A DNA stretch of 32,369 nt from IMG/VR virus record IMGVR_UViG_3300021960_000305, positions 1 to 32,369 of that record. One strand, 5' to 3'. Position 1 is the first letter of the stretch; each line of letters opens with the position of its first letter. This document shows positions 1-9,398 of the stretch, one piece after another. The position numbers and the translations under genes were made by a program. Origin of the DNA: a virus. Below the pieces are notes generated by a model that was given only the letters and a program-made list of their open reading frames with translations, did no database searches and was not told where the DNA came from.

Positions 1-2613
1 AGAAATGCCGGCAAGAGTACTTATATCACCATCTAACAAGAAACCATTCAACGACAATTCGACATGACCATCTGTAACAGTAAAGTTGGCAGAGTCAAAC
101 GATGCAATACCTTTGTTATCCTTTGTCGCATCTTCACCACTAATTATACCAAATTGAAAATCAAGACCCTCACCAGCATAAATATGCGCCCTGACTTCAG
201 AAGCAGATGGTCCAGTGTAAGTAAATACACCGGTACCAGAATCATAACTCAATGAGCCATCACCACCAGCATCTGTTACACTAACAGCACCTCTTGCACG
301 GGCGTCTGTGAAGTATTGATTTGTCGAACCCTCACTTACCGAATCTGTTGTTCTATTAAATACCTCATTGATCGCCCCGACTATTGTCGTCGCTTTTGTA
401 TCAAGGTCGCCAACCGCGCCCGATGTACCATCAAGAGTGGTTAAACGATCGCTGTCTGTATCAATTCTAGCTTTTAGTTCATTGATAGCAGCAACTGCAT
501 TTGATTGTGCTGTGGTATTTAAACTTGACAGCGTTCCAATGCGACCATTGAGGGTAGTATACAAATTATTGACGTTGCTGACAACAGTTGTGCCAGATTT
601 GAAAGCTGTATTAAAACTTGAGATTGTGCCAATTGTTGTATTTGCTGTATTGGCATTTGTATCAACTTCGTTGATTGCGGCAACCAACGAACCTTGTGCA
701 TCTGTATTTAAGCTCGCCAGCGTACCGATTTCACCATCAAGTTCATTGATGGCAGAAATTAGATCGGTACCAGTTGTAGTTAGTTGAGCAATGTCACCAC
801 CAATGTAATCTGACTCTAGCTCGTTAACAGCAGCTGTTAGGTTTGTCGCGACGGTGTTGAGGGATAGCGTACCAGCATATGCATCGGCATCCTGAATGTT
901 TGTCAACAAAAAGTTGAGTATTTCTGAGAGATGTTTATCATCTAACGAATCTGTTAGATCTGCATTTGGTAGAAAAACCTTACCATTGAACGTAACATCT
1001 CTTTCCGTTGTTGGAGTACCAGTAGAAACAGTAAACACCGTTTGGCCATTAGACTTAACTTCAAGGTTGTTATCAGCAGATTTTCTTGTTAGAGTGGCAT
1101 ACGATACACCATTTTTGTACAACGTAACGTTGCCACTAAATGGATCAATCCTAACATCAGAACTATCCGATACAAGATCTAGTCTACCATAGCTTGCTCT
1201 GATACGAGCTGCATCAGTACTAAGATCCATCTCAAGACCATGAGTAGTTGAATCATGGAAGTGGAATTCACCACCATAAGCCTTGAACGTAGCTACACCT
1301 GTTGCTGTAGCTTTATCACCTATCTCAAATAAAAGCTCGTCTTTTTCAACTTTAAATGTAGTCAGTTCAGCTGATGTGTTTGTAAATCTTAGAAGCTCAT
1401 CGCCGTTGTCTTGGACAATAACATTACCGCCGTCTCCATCAAGAAGAAGGTCGCCAGCCGCTTCAATTTCTAGGTTGCCAGAACCAGTAAAGATCTTAGG
1501 AGTGCCTGTTAGGTTAGCAGTAATAACTGTGGTACCGCCATCCTTCAAATAGATGTTGCCACCATCAGCATCCAAGCTGATGTTAGCAGAGACATCGAGT
1601 GTTAGACTGCCTGTCCTGTTGATGTTTGTACCACCAACAGTAACACTACCACCGGTTGCAACCGTACCAGCAGTAGTAACATTAGCACCATCAAATGTCA
1701 TGGCAGTCGTACTGCCTGACTTGACAATTAGGTTACCCGATGTGTTGGTAAATGCACCATACTGTGTACCATCATCCTTTAGAGCGACGTCACCTCCGTT
1801 TGCATCTAAGTTAATGTCACCTTCTACATCAACGGTTAGATCACCGGCTGGTACATCAATCTCTTTGTTTGTACCGTCATTAGTAAATGTAAATTGAGTT
1901 GTGCCGTCATCAGCAATTTCAACAGTAGCGTTGTCTGCATCAAGTACAATACTTGTTGCTGCATCAACAGTAAAGTCGCCGGTGTTGGTTACACCTGTGC
2001 TGTCAACAACTTGCCGGCCGTTTGTAACGCTATTGAATTCTACATCAGATGCTACTAATACAGCTTGATCAAGAAGACCATCTAGCGAATCAACACGGTC
2101 AACAACTTCTACAATAGCACCTACTGTATTAGTGTTTTCTGTTGTTGTGAGAGCTGTTACGTCACCAAGCTCTGTACGCAATTCTCTTGCAGCTGCTGAA
2201 AGATCAGTAGCAGTGAGACCGGTCAACGTCATGTTGCCAATGTCTGTCTCGTGCTCGTTTATAGCACCTGTAAGAGTCTTTGCTGTGGTTGTTAAGTTAG
2301 TTGCTGGCTCAGCACCAATATCAGAGTCAAGCTCATTGATAGCAGCACGTAGAGTCTGAGCTGTTGTCGCTAATGCACTATCACCAATCTCTGCATCATG
2401 TTCGTTGATTGCAGTAACGACATTGGTTTTATCTATTGTCGTTAGATTTTCACGAGGACCAAGATTAGAATCAAGACTATTAATAGCTCCTACTACATCG
2501 GAGTCAGTATCCGTAGTGAGCTGAACGATATCACCTAGATCGGTCGAGATATCGTTAGTCTTCTCTTTCCATACATTAATGGTATCGCTTGAATTGACAA
2601 TTGTCTTGGCCAT
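1..2613 (-). CDS. Large modular tail fibre-like structural protein, 3' end outside window
   Basis: Reading leftward from the ATG at 2611-2613, the frame is open for 871 codons to base 1, so the C-terminus lies outside the window. The protein is built of repeats. Residues about 30-165 hold roughly 30-residue modules ending in AINELDSDIG-like motifs. The middle holds four copies of a beta module around the motif LDADGGNIYLKD. The C-terminal part returns to AINEL modules and then has a YFTDARARGAVS motif, which is common in marine phage fibre and structural proteins. There is no signal peptide or membrane segment. It starts directly after the stop of the 2614-2847 gene and closes the late baseplate operon, which suits a host-contact or baseplate-peripheral fibre. 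The adhesin tip, if there is one, is not visible. The fibre role is inferred from repeats and position. Confidence 0.8.
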   Translation of the reverse strand, partial: MAKTIVNSSDTINVWKEKTNDISTDLGDIVQLTTDTDSDVVGAINSLDSNLGPRENLTTIDKTNVVTAINEHDAEIGDSALATTAQTLRAAINELDSDIGAEPATNLTTTAKTLTGAINEHETDIGNMTLTGLTATDLSAAARELRTELGDVTALTTTENTNTVGAIVEVVDRVDSLDGLLDQAVLVASDVEFNSVTNGRQVVDSTGVTNTGDFTVDAATSIVLDADNATVEIADDGTTQFTFTNDGTNKEIDVPAGDLTVDVEGDINLDANGGDVALKDDGTQYGAFTNTSGNLIVKSGSTTAMTFDGANVTTAGTVATGGSVTVGGTNINRTGSLTLDVSANISLDADGGNIYLKDGGTTVITANLTGTPKIFTGSGNLEIEAAGDLLLDGDGGNVIVQDNGDELLRFTNTSAELTTFKVEKDELLFEIGDKATATGVATFKAYGGEFHFHDSTTHGLEMDLSTDAARIRASYGRLDLVSDSSDVRIDPFSGNVTLYKNGVSYATLTRKSADNNLEVKSNGQTVFTVSTGTPTTERDVTFNGKVFLPNADLTDSLDDKHLSEILNFLLTNIQDADAYAGTLSLNTVATNLTAAVNELESDYIGGDIAQLTTTGTDLISAINELDGEIGTLASLNTDAQGSLVAAINEVDTNANTANTTIGTISSFNTAFKSGTTVVSNVNNLYTTLNGRIGTLSSLNTTAQSNAVAAINELKARIDTDSDRLTTLDGTSGAVGDLDTKATTIVGAINEVFNRTTDSVSEGSTNQYFTDARARGAVSVTDAGGDGSLSYDSGTGVFTYTGPSASEVRAHIYAGEGLDFQFGIISGEDATKDNKGIASFDSANFTVTDGHVELSLNGFLLDGDISTLAGIS
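1418..1950 (-). repeat. Four LDADGG-type beta modules in the fibre gene
   Basis: Four diverged copies of a module around I-x-LDADGG-x-(I/V)-x-LKD lie near 1418-1450, 1550-1590, 1790-1823 and 1915-1950. The intervening strands follow the pattern TFTNTSGNLIVKSG. This suggests a repetitive beta shaft. The gaps between copies are uneven, so this is not a strict tandem repeat. Confidence 0.55.
2119..2526 (-). repeat. Tandem AINEL-type protein modules in the fibre gene
   Basis: About five degenerate coding repeats of roughly 30 codons. Each carries a T-rich stretch, then AIN(E/S)LD or AINEH, then (D/E)IG. Related copies return in the C-terminal third of the same gene (about 390-840). They look like alternating helix/turn shaft modules. 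The boundaries are approximate. Confidence 0.6.
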
Positions 2614-2847
2614 TTACAACTTCTCTACTAATTTAGTAAGCAAGCTCTTAATATCTTGTACATCATTCTTTAAGTTGTCAACGTCTTCACGAAGCTGTGC
2701 TTGTTGTTTAATTTGATCTCTTCGAGCTTGTTTTACTCTTTGAGCTCTTGCTATTTCATCATTACTATTTATACTAACAATTGCACCCGATCTCATGTCG
2801 CGCACGAGACCGGGATTGTTCTCCACAGGCACATGATAAGATTTCAT
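2614..2847 (-). CDS. Small coiled-coil protein of the late tail operon
   Basis: This 77-residue protein lies between the DUF4815 structural gene (1 base upstream) and the fibre gene (directly adjacent). The N-terminal part has the pattern PGLVRDMRSGAIVSIN. The C-terminal half is a charged amphipathic helix with heptad leucines and valines (LREDVDNLKNDVQDIKSLL), so it probably forms a coiled coil. Small proteins with a VRD...GAI(I/V) N-terminus and a coiled-coil tail occur among marine T4-like structural genes, but I know of no assigned function. Its position suggests a virion-associated or assembly role. A late promoter box for the next gene lies inside its coding sequence. Confidence 0.75.
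   Translation of the reverse strand: MKSYHVPVENNPGLVRDMRSGAIVSINSNDEIARAQRVKQARRDQIKQQAQLREDVDNLKNDVQDIKSLLTKLVEKL
2766..2773 (-). promoter_or_regulatory. T4-type late promoter box inside the small gene
   Basis: A perfect TATAAATA on the minus strand, about 150 bases upstream of the fibre gene start at 2613. It encodes part of the VSINSN segment, so it could be coincidence. Its orientation and position fit an internal late promoter giving extra fibre mRNA. Confidence 0.45.
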
Positions 2848-2848
2848 A

Positions 2849-5800
2849 TTAGGTACTCAAGGCAATTGCTCTGAAGTCCCGAATTTGTGGAACCTTCGAA
2901 CTGTTTGTTGATTTCATTACAATCTTAAATTGCATCTGATCAAACGGTGTCAAATCGCCATTATCACCTCCAATCAAATACTCATACTCTCTAAACACTG
3001 TTATGTTATCATCTGTCGCTACAGGAGAAATAGTATCCTGTAGAATCCACTCAGTGTTAAACAAGATACCTTCCGCGCTGTCTTGGCTTGTATTAGTTCT
3101 GTAATACAAGTCAACGTAAGAACCATTAGGTCTGTTTGCTGCCAAAAGAACTTTAATGCCTGTTGCAGGATTTTCTAGAGCGACAGGAAGAGTAATATGC
3201 TTAGCGAGATGAGTACCACCTGATGGTGAAGTTTCTGCAATGTACGTATTAGGTACATTGAATCCACTCGTTGCAGCTGCAGCCTGTCTGTCGATCAAAT
3301 TGTTGACAGCAAGAATTGAGCAACGCTGCATATCGAGCATAGGCGATACATTGCTATTCGAAGAATTCAAAATAGCGTTGATTTGAACTGACTTGTTACC
3401 ATTGTTGGCATCGAACCCTTGCGCTGCCTCAACCCGCTCTGATGCAATCACTTTAGGTGTGTTAAATATGTTATTATCGTTAATAACAATTGGTGTGAAT
3501 GAGGTATCTTGATTGTACCCACTTAGACCATCATTCGACGTCAATGAAACACCAGAAAGGAATTTACCTGTAAATCTTATTGTAGTGTTTGGAGGAACGA
3601 GGGTTTCGACTAGCGGAACAGCAACGTCCATCATTACTTGTCGTTCAGTTAGTACTGCGGTTCCTCCACCCAACGCTGTCGCGTTTGCAGCAGAATCAGC
3701 TATGATCTTAAATCCGTATCCATCGACTGATTCAATTGTTCTCACGCCATTGATAGAGCCTGCTGATATACCACCAACAGCTTCTGCCCCAGCAATGTTA
3801 ACCGTATCTCCAACAACAAAACCATGTCCTGTTAGAGGAATGTATACACCAGAGTCTCCGGAGTCGGTCAACAATTCGTTCGTTTGAATTAATTCAAGAG
3901 GTGTTGTTACATTCACTAGTCTAGCGACACCCTGGCTTGTACTAAAGTTTGCTTTATACAAAGTAAACATTAAATCACGTTCTTGATCAGGAGTCCATGT
4001 TCTAGCGTTCTGTGACTTAAACAACGAACCGAGAGAAGGTTGTTTAGCAACTCTCGCTGCAGTCGTGTTCAATTGGAAATCACCAGCCTTCGATACATAG
4101 ACATTGTACGTCGTTGTATCAGCGATCAACACAATTGAGTACTCGTTACCACCTGTTAGATAAACAGGTTCGTCAAACTCAAATACAGTTTCTAGTCCTT
4201 GTACATCTGTCATAGAAGCTGTAGTTAGATCAGCAGGGACCGCTGTTGGCACTTGCTGTGTCATCGCTAGAATTTCTGTTGATGATGGAACACCATTCAC
4301 TGTTGGTCTAATTTGACAAATCACAGGAATTGTTGAATCCACAGTAGCAAAGTGGATACCAACCTTTGTTACATACACACCCTCTGTTTCAGGAACAAAG
4401 AATGTCTGAGCTAGAGGATCAACCAACCAAGCTCTTGTGGTAGTACCACCTCCAATAACAATCCGTCTCGTTGCAACAATGTCGCGTTGTCGAGTTTCCA
4501 AAACTCCCGTTGACGTAAAGTTCGCACGTGCAATACATAGCGCGTTGTCATCTTGCGCTACATTAATATCCATTAATTTGAACTCGCGGGTACCAGTTCT
4601 GAATCTTCTTGCGGCTGTAGACGGAATGAAGAATGAACCAGCAAGCGTACCATCAGCACCTGTAATGATTTCAGATGTTGGAGTATCGGGGTGCTGAGTT
4701 GCAGCATTATAACGGTTACCATAATCTTCGTCGTTTTGACTGTGACGAGAATACGATTCAACTTTAACCCACGACGACACATCCACATTATCAAAGAATG
4801 GGAACATTCTGTGGTTAGGTTTTAGACCCCAAGCCCTGAAATACACCTTTCTTGAACGCATGAATGGAATAAAAGCGGTATCTAATAATCTGTCTCCGAC
4901 AGTATTACGAATAACTCTATCAGACGTAATACGTGCTGTTTGGAACGTGCCTACTACTGTCCTCCATCCCCGCATTCTGTGACTAATACGTCGCTCTATT
5001 GATTCGTTCTGAACCGAAGCACCAAATGTTGCCTGACCTTGTAGTTGACCAGCCCAATTCCACAACCAATTATTCCAACCAAAACTAGCATTGTTGCTGA
5101 TTGTGACCCCGCCATCTATCACATTGTCGGCAACATAGTCACGTTCGACCCAGTTATCCGTTGTAGGTGAAAGTTCCATGAAACCTTCTTTGCGTACAAC
5201 AGCATAAGGATTAATGTTAATATATTCGCTTGCAAACTGCTGATCTTGATATGTTGAGTGAGTGTATGACAAATAAACATTGTCGCCCTTCAATACAACA
5301 TTAGTCGAATTGTCCGAGTCGAACTTCAATCGGCGCTCTTGTTCAACAAACGACGGTCTAAGAATCCCTTGTTGAGGATCAATAGAGGCATGATAATCAG
5401 CACTCGTTGTTAATGCACGAGCATGATCGTAGAAATTATCTACAAAGAAACCAGACTTGAGACGAGAATTACCAGCGGAATCAAATACCAGTAAGTTATC
5501 TGTTTGAGTCTCTAGTAGAGATAGCGAAGTGACTTCTTCAAGTTTTGACAACCGTTGCTCGAGCAAATCGATATCTTGCATTGTGTATCGTTGTGCGCGA
5601 ATCTGGTTAGTAAACAAATCTCCATCATTTAACATGTATGGATTCATGTGAACATGGAACAAATCCAACGTGCCTGTTGGTTTAGCTGGTAACTGAGGGA
5701 CAAGAGAAGGTTCACCCTCTAGAACACTAACGGCACTGTTCTGATCAATACCAATTCTCAATGTCTTGCCAAGATAATACTTCACATCAGCTTGTACAGC

Positions 5801-7957
5801 CTGAGCATTTCTTGGTAATCTAAATTGAATTGATCCTGCACTTGTAAAGTCATCGCTCGGACTCTTTACAGAACGGAAATCAAGTACATCTCTGAGATTG
5901 ACTGTAGAACCATCGTCTTTTGTATAGTCAGGAATATCTTCATAGTCAATCTGTCCTGAATATGAGTTTACGGCAAAATAGTGGCCACCTGCCAAATGCT
6001 CGAAATACCTGAACTGTACATATACATCACCTGCTGGTGCTGTTTGTCCTGGCTTGAGTCTCAATTGACCCAAATCATAATGTGTATCCCTTTGACCATT
6101 GTCAAACTCATAACGAGAAGAAATGTCAGCTCCTGAAACTGAGCCACTTCTGATTGCTAACACATCGTAAACATCTGCTTTTCCTAAATTAACAGTACCA
6201 TTACCTGCAGGTGTGATTGTACTTGTAGTAGTTGTAAGACTTTTCTGCTTAGGTTGGGCATTGGTCAACAACACAAAACCATGAACTTCTAACAATGTTC
6301 CATCGTCTATTGTTACGGTATCAATGTTAAAGTTTGCAAACGTATCACCCGCCGTACCACCACTAGCAAGCGTTGCCGTGAACGAAACATCAGAGTCTCT
6401 ACTAAACACAAAATCAGTTGTGTTAGTCCAATCTGCATCTGTTAATCCAGTTAATTGAACTTGGTTGCTTGTAGCAGAGATTGATCCGAAATAGCGGTGA
6501 ACAGTAATATCTGCACCAGTGACGCTTTGTGGTCGTGTGATTGGCAAATCAAATAAGTATGAGCTCGCAGCTGCTTCTTTCAAAACCGCAGTGTCGTTTT
6601 CTGCAAGAATATTGATATAGTTTGTTGTGCTTGTGCCCAATGATGCCAAACCGCCTAAGTTCGCGCCAGACTCTCTTTCCACACCAAACAAATGAATTCG
6701 GAAGTTACCATCGTTGTTTTCTTCTACGGCACTAACATAAGCAGTACCAAGAGTGGTCCCTGTAAAATTAGATCCACTCTTTAGCGTTACTTGTTCGAAC
6801 GGATTAGGCAAACCAGCGTTTGAACTAGCAACACCAATATAGTAATAACCATACGAAGCACTAATTGCTTCATCTGTTGTTAATTCAGTTGTTCGTGGCT
6901 TATCAATTGTAAACTTCGTTGGAAGATTAATAAACGCTCTGTACCCATCAACATACGCTACACCATTACTAATGTCTAAATCAACTTTTGTATTGTCATC
7001 TTCGTTCGTATCAAATTTAAGAATAAAATTCTTGGCAATGTAGTTACCTGATTCTTCGAATGTTCTAGTAGCTAACAATTTTTCAGGAATGTTGTAATCA
7101 TCACCAGTTACATTTTCGTCTATCTTCACTCCGTTGCGTATTTGAGCAAGATAGATGTAGTTGTCGGTTGCAGTGAGGTCCTCAATCACAGCAAGTGTGA
7201 GACGGATTCTGTAACGGTCTGCACCAGGCGCAGATCTGTTTAGTGTTGCACCTTGATTGTCAAACAAATTAGGGTCATCTGCCGTAGTAACAATGCTTTC
7301 TGTTACCTTCAAGCCGATAGTTGCGTTGGGAGTACTAGAATATTTGGAAACGATAATACTCTGTGAACCAGTAAATACTAATCTTTCCTTGACATAAAAA
7401 TCACCAGCGTCAATAGAAAACCGTGTACCTTGTCCCACAGCTGGATTGGATGGAGTGTTAGTTGTCTGTACAGTAAATGTAAAATCACCTCCCGACAATG
7501 TAGTACCGGGTGTAACTCTAATTGGTTCGCTACCAGCTGTTTCTGCTTGGGTACTGACATAGCGAACAAACAGCGTTGCAGGCTCTGCTGCACTAACATA
7601 GGCTGTGCTCTCAATCACCTCTACGATGACACCCTCAGTACTTGTCAATCGTTGACTACCTGAGTTTAGTGTAGTTAGAGCGGCTCCTGTAGGGTAAGGA
7701 TTAATTGATGTATCTAACTTAATGAATTCATATTCATTGTTAGACGTCATGTTTCCCGAATTGACAGGGTTACCATCTTTAAACAGATGTCGCAGCAAAC
7801 GAGACATTTCTGTCTGTGTAATCGTTTGCATCTGTGTAAGTTCACGAGCCTGCAAAGCACGGCCGGCGTTAAACAGAATACGGTGATAGTTGTCGCTATC
7901 AACGTAATCGTCTTTATAGGTAGATGCAAATAAATTTTTCGAGAAACTTGTAGCCAT
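2849..7957 (-). CDS. Giant DUF4815 baseplate/virion structural protein
   Basis: This 1702-residue protein is the largest complete gene in the window. Residues about 1-70 (KNLFAST, DNYHRILFNAGRALQARELTQ) match the start of the DUF4815 family found in large structural proteins of T4-like marine phages. The C-terminal end (QMQFKIVMKSTNSSKVPQIRDFRAIAL) is also typical of that family. The body is rich in Thr, Ser, Asn and Asp with beta-strand patterning and no catalytic motif. It sits directly after gp8, where T4 carries the gp9-gp12 wedge and fibre set. A gp10-like role as a large peripheral wedge protein or fibre-attachment protein is therefore plausible, but this is positional inference. The start follows an RBS-like AGAGTAG stretch. 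The DUF4815 assignment is more certain than the function. Confidence 0.88.
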   Translation of the reverse strand: MATSFSKNLFASTYKDDYVDSDNYHRILFNAGRALQARELTQMQTITQTEMSRLLRHLFKDGNPVNSGNMTSNNEYEFIKLDTSINPYPTGAALTTLNSGSQRLTSTEGVIVEVIESTAYVSAAEPATLFVRYVSTQAETAGSEPIRVTPGTTLSGGDFTFTVQTTNTPSNPAVGQGTRFSIDAGDFYVKERLVFTGSQSIIVSKYSSTPNATIGLKVTESIVTTADDPNLFDNQGATLNRSAPGADRYRIRLTLAVIEDLTATDNYIYLAQIRNGVKIDENVTGDDYNIPEKLLATRTFEESGNYIAKNFILKFDTNEDDNTKVDLDISNGVAYVDGYRAFINLPTKFTIDKPRTTELTTDEAISASYGYYYIGVASSNAGLPNPFEQVTLKSGSNFTGTTLGTAYVSAVEENNDGNFRIHLFGVERESGANLGGLASLGTSTTNYINILAENDTAVLKEAAASSYLFDLPITRPQSVTGADITVHRYFGSISATSNQVQLTGLTDADWTNTTDFVFSRDSDVSFTATLASGGTAGDTFANFNIDTVTIDDGTLLEVHGFVLLTNAQPKQKSLTTTTSTITPAGNGTVNLGKADVYDVLAIRSGSVSGADISSRYEFDNGQRDTHYDLGQLRLKPGQTAPAGDVYVQFRYFEHLAGGHYFAVNSYSGQIDYEDIPDYTKDDGSTVNLRDVLDFRSVKSPSDDFTSAGSIQFRLPRNAQAVQADVKYYLGKTLRIGIDQNSAVSVLEGEPSLVPQLPAKPTGTLDLFHVHMNPYMLNDGDLFTNQIRAQRYTMQDIDLLEQRLSKLEEVTSLSLLETQTDNLLVFDSAGNSRLKSGFFVDNFYDHARALTTSADYHASIDPQQGILRPSFVEQERRLKFDSDNSTNVVLKGDNVYLSYTHSTYQDQQFASEYININPYAVVRKEGFMELSPTTDNWVERDYVADNVIDGGVTISNNASFGWNNWLWNWAGQLQGQATFGASVQNESIERRISHRMRGWRTVVGTFQTARITSDRVIRNTVGDRLLDTAFIPFMRSRKVYFRAWGLKPNHRMFPFFDNVDVSSWVKVESYSRHSQNDEDYGNRYNAATQHPDTPTSEIITGADGTLAGSFFIPSTAARRFRTGTREFKLMDINVAQDDNALCIARANFTSTGVLETRQRDIVATRRIVIGGGTTTRAWLVDPLAQTFFVPETEGVYVTKVGIHFATVDSTIPVICQIRPTVNGVPSSTEILAMTQQVPTAVPADLTTASMTDVQGLETVFEFDEPVYLTGGNEYSIVLIADTTTYNVYVSKAGDFQLNTTAARVAKQPSLGSLFKSQNARTWTPDQERDLMFTLYKANFSTSQGVARLVNVTTPLELIQTNELLTDSGDSGVYIPLTGHGFVVGDTVNIAGAEAVGGISAGSINGVRTIESVDGYGFKIIADSAANATALGGGTAVLTERQVMMDVAVPLVETLVPPNTTIRFTGKFLSGVSLTSNDGLSGYNQDTSFTPIVINDNNIFNTPKVIASERVEAAQGFDANNGNKSVQINAILNSSNSNVSPMLDMQRCSILAVNNLIDRQAAAATSGFNVPNTYIAETSPSGGTHLAKHITLPVALENPATGIKVLLAANRPNGSYVDLYYRTNTSQDSAEGILFNTEWILQDTISPVATDDNITVFREYEYLIGGDNGDLTPFDQMQFKIVMKSTNSSKVPQIRDFRAIALST

Positions 7958-7970
7958 TCTTTTCTACTCT

Positions 7971-9386
7971 TTATAGTTGAATAACAATTTTAATATCTTC
8001 TGTCTGCTCTTCAGCACGTTGAATAGGAGCTCTATTATCTATGTACAGCAATTCACCACTGAATGGATCTATTGAGCCTCTAGTATACGCATCAGAGTCT
8101 GCGTCTGTTGCGACAAGCTCTGTGACGCCTTCACCAACACCACCATCGACCGTCACTGTTTCCGACTCTTGAAACTTTGTGAATCCTGTCGTTTCTGTTT
8201 GGTGGAAATACAGATAATGGGTAGAACCAGAGTCATACACATCATCGAGATAAGCACGAGCGCCAGATGTGCCCCCTTCAATAATCGCGGGTGCACCTGA
8301 GGTTCCTAGTTGAAATGTTGTACTAACAGACGATAGTGATAGATATCTTAAACCAGATCCTGTGGTGCTTGTATAATCGGAATCTACGTCTTGCCATTTC
8401 TTAGGATTGCGAATCAAAGAAACTTGTCTGAAGCTGTTGCCAGATGTAATAATCCAGTCATCATCTTCTGCTCCAGATGGCTTAACATTAAGCATCATTG
8501 CGCTTGCTTTTAAGTCATCTCGCGCATCATAACCAAAGCCTTGTGACGGACCAATTACAGGCCGAATCACTGCTGTCACACCACCCACACCAGTCGGAGC
8601 TTCTACAGAAACAGAGGCCCAGTCATACCCTGATCCAATATCAGGACTGCCAGATCCATTCGAATCAATTTCTATCTTTACAACCGCACCGCCATCGATG
8701 AACGCTCTTGCAGTAGCACCTGTCCCATTACCAACAACAGTGACAGCTGGAACGGTTTCATAACCACTGCCCTGATTTGTAACTCGATAACCAATAATTT
8801 GTCCTGCAACAGCGGCGTTCTGGTTTATTACTTGGTTTCTTTCTGACTCAGGATCTGCGGCGCCAGCACTATCAATTCTTTGGACTGGCATAAAGTTTGC
8901 GGCTAGAAATTTGGAAGCAGATAATGCACCAATAGTATACAAGTAACGCCACATGTAGCCATCAGCTGTGTAAAACGGACTTGTGCCGGTACCTGTTGGT
9001 TGAACAGTGGAAGGGACAGCCTGTCCTTGGGCATTCCGACCACCCTGCAAACAAACATACACCTGGTTCTCGTCTGTTATTACATAGAAGTTGTTAGTAG
9101 GATGGCCTACACCAGCATCATCCCAACCCGAATATACAGCACCTGTTGACCAGTTACTACGGGGTACAACAGCGGATGCATCAGATACTAATTTATACGA
9201 TTGAACAGCATACCTTGCTTGTCTGGCGGTACGCAATGAGTTGGTAGGAGTTGTAGGATTCTGATCAGAATCCCATGGATCGTTTTTACCAACTGCCGCA
9301 TAGTAGTAACTGCTGACGTTTTCAATATCAGCTATTGTCTGACTTATAAACTGTTTCTTTAAATTATCAGTGATTGTCGCTGCCAT
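7971..9386 (-). CDS. gp8: Baseplate wedge protein gp8-like
   Basis: This 471-residue protein has an N-terminal part (ITDNLKKQFISQTIADIENV, YYYAAVGKNDPWDSD, then RSNWSTGAVYSGWDD) that follows the pattern of the gp8 baseplate wedge proteins of T4-like cyanophages. In T4, gp8 forms a dimer in the wedge and contacts gp10 and gp7. The protein is longer than T4 gp8 (334 residues). The extra length includes glycine-rich beta segments in the middle (TNQGSGYETVPAVTVVGNGTG), a pattern frequent in phage wedge and fibre proteins. It lies between the NINIG gene (12 bases away) and the DUF4815 gene (13 bases away). An AGGA Shine-Dalgarno-like motif precedes the ATG. Confidence 0.75.
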   Translation of the reverse strand: MAATITDNLKKQFISQTIADIENVSSYYYAAVGKNDPWDSDQNPTTPTNSLRTARQARYAVQSYKLVSDASAVVPRSNWSTGAVYSGWDDAGVGHPTNNFYVITDENQVYVCLQGGRNAQGQAVPSTVQPTGTGTSPFYTADGYMWRYLYTIGALSASKFLAANFMPVQRIDSAGAADPESERNQVINQNAAVAGQIIGYRVTNQGSGYETVPAVTVVGNGTGATARAFIDGGAVVKIEIDSNGSGSPDIGSGYDWASVSVEAPTGVGGVTAVIRPVIGPSQGFGYDARDDLKASAMMLNVKPSGAEDDDWIITSGNSFRQVSLIRNPKKWQDVDSDYTSTTGSGLRYLSLSSVSTTFQLGTSGAPAIIEGGTSGARAYLDDVYDSGSTHYLYFHQTETTGFTKFQESETVTVDGGVGEGVTELVATDADSDAYTRGSIDPFSGELLYIDNRAPIQRAEEQTEDIKIVIQL

Positions 9387-9398
9387 TTGTTTATCCTA

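Noticed and set aside
177-184. CATAAATA near the left edge and CATAAATA near 24468, considered as late promoters
   Set aside because: Both are one-mismatch matches inside coding sequence. The first is on the plus strand with no gene to serve. The second lies within the frameshift ORF, some 110 bases from the tape measure start, and is not distinguishable from chance.
368-787. Plus-strand open frame of 139 codons opposite the fibre gene
   Set aside because: It lies wholly antisense to the continuous minus-strand fibre frame and has a low-complexity Val/Ser composition produced by the repeats on the other strand. It has no RBS and no recognisable motif.
7968-7975. TATAAAGA on the minus strand just before the DUF4815 gene
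   Set aside because: It is only about 10 bases from the ATG, so a transcript would lack an RBS, and it has a mismatch. It overlaps the RBS-like region instead.
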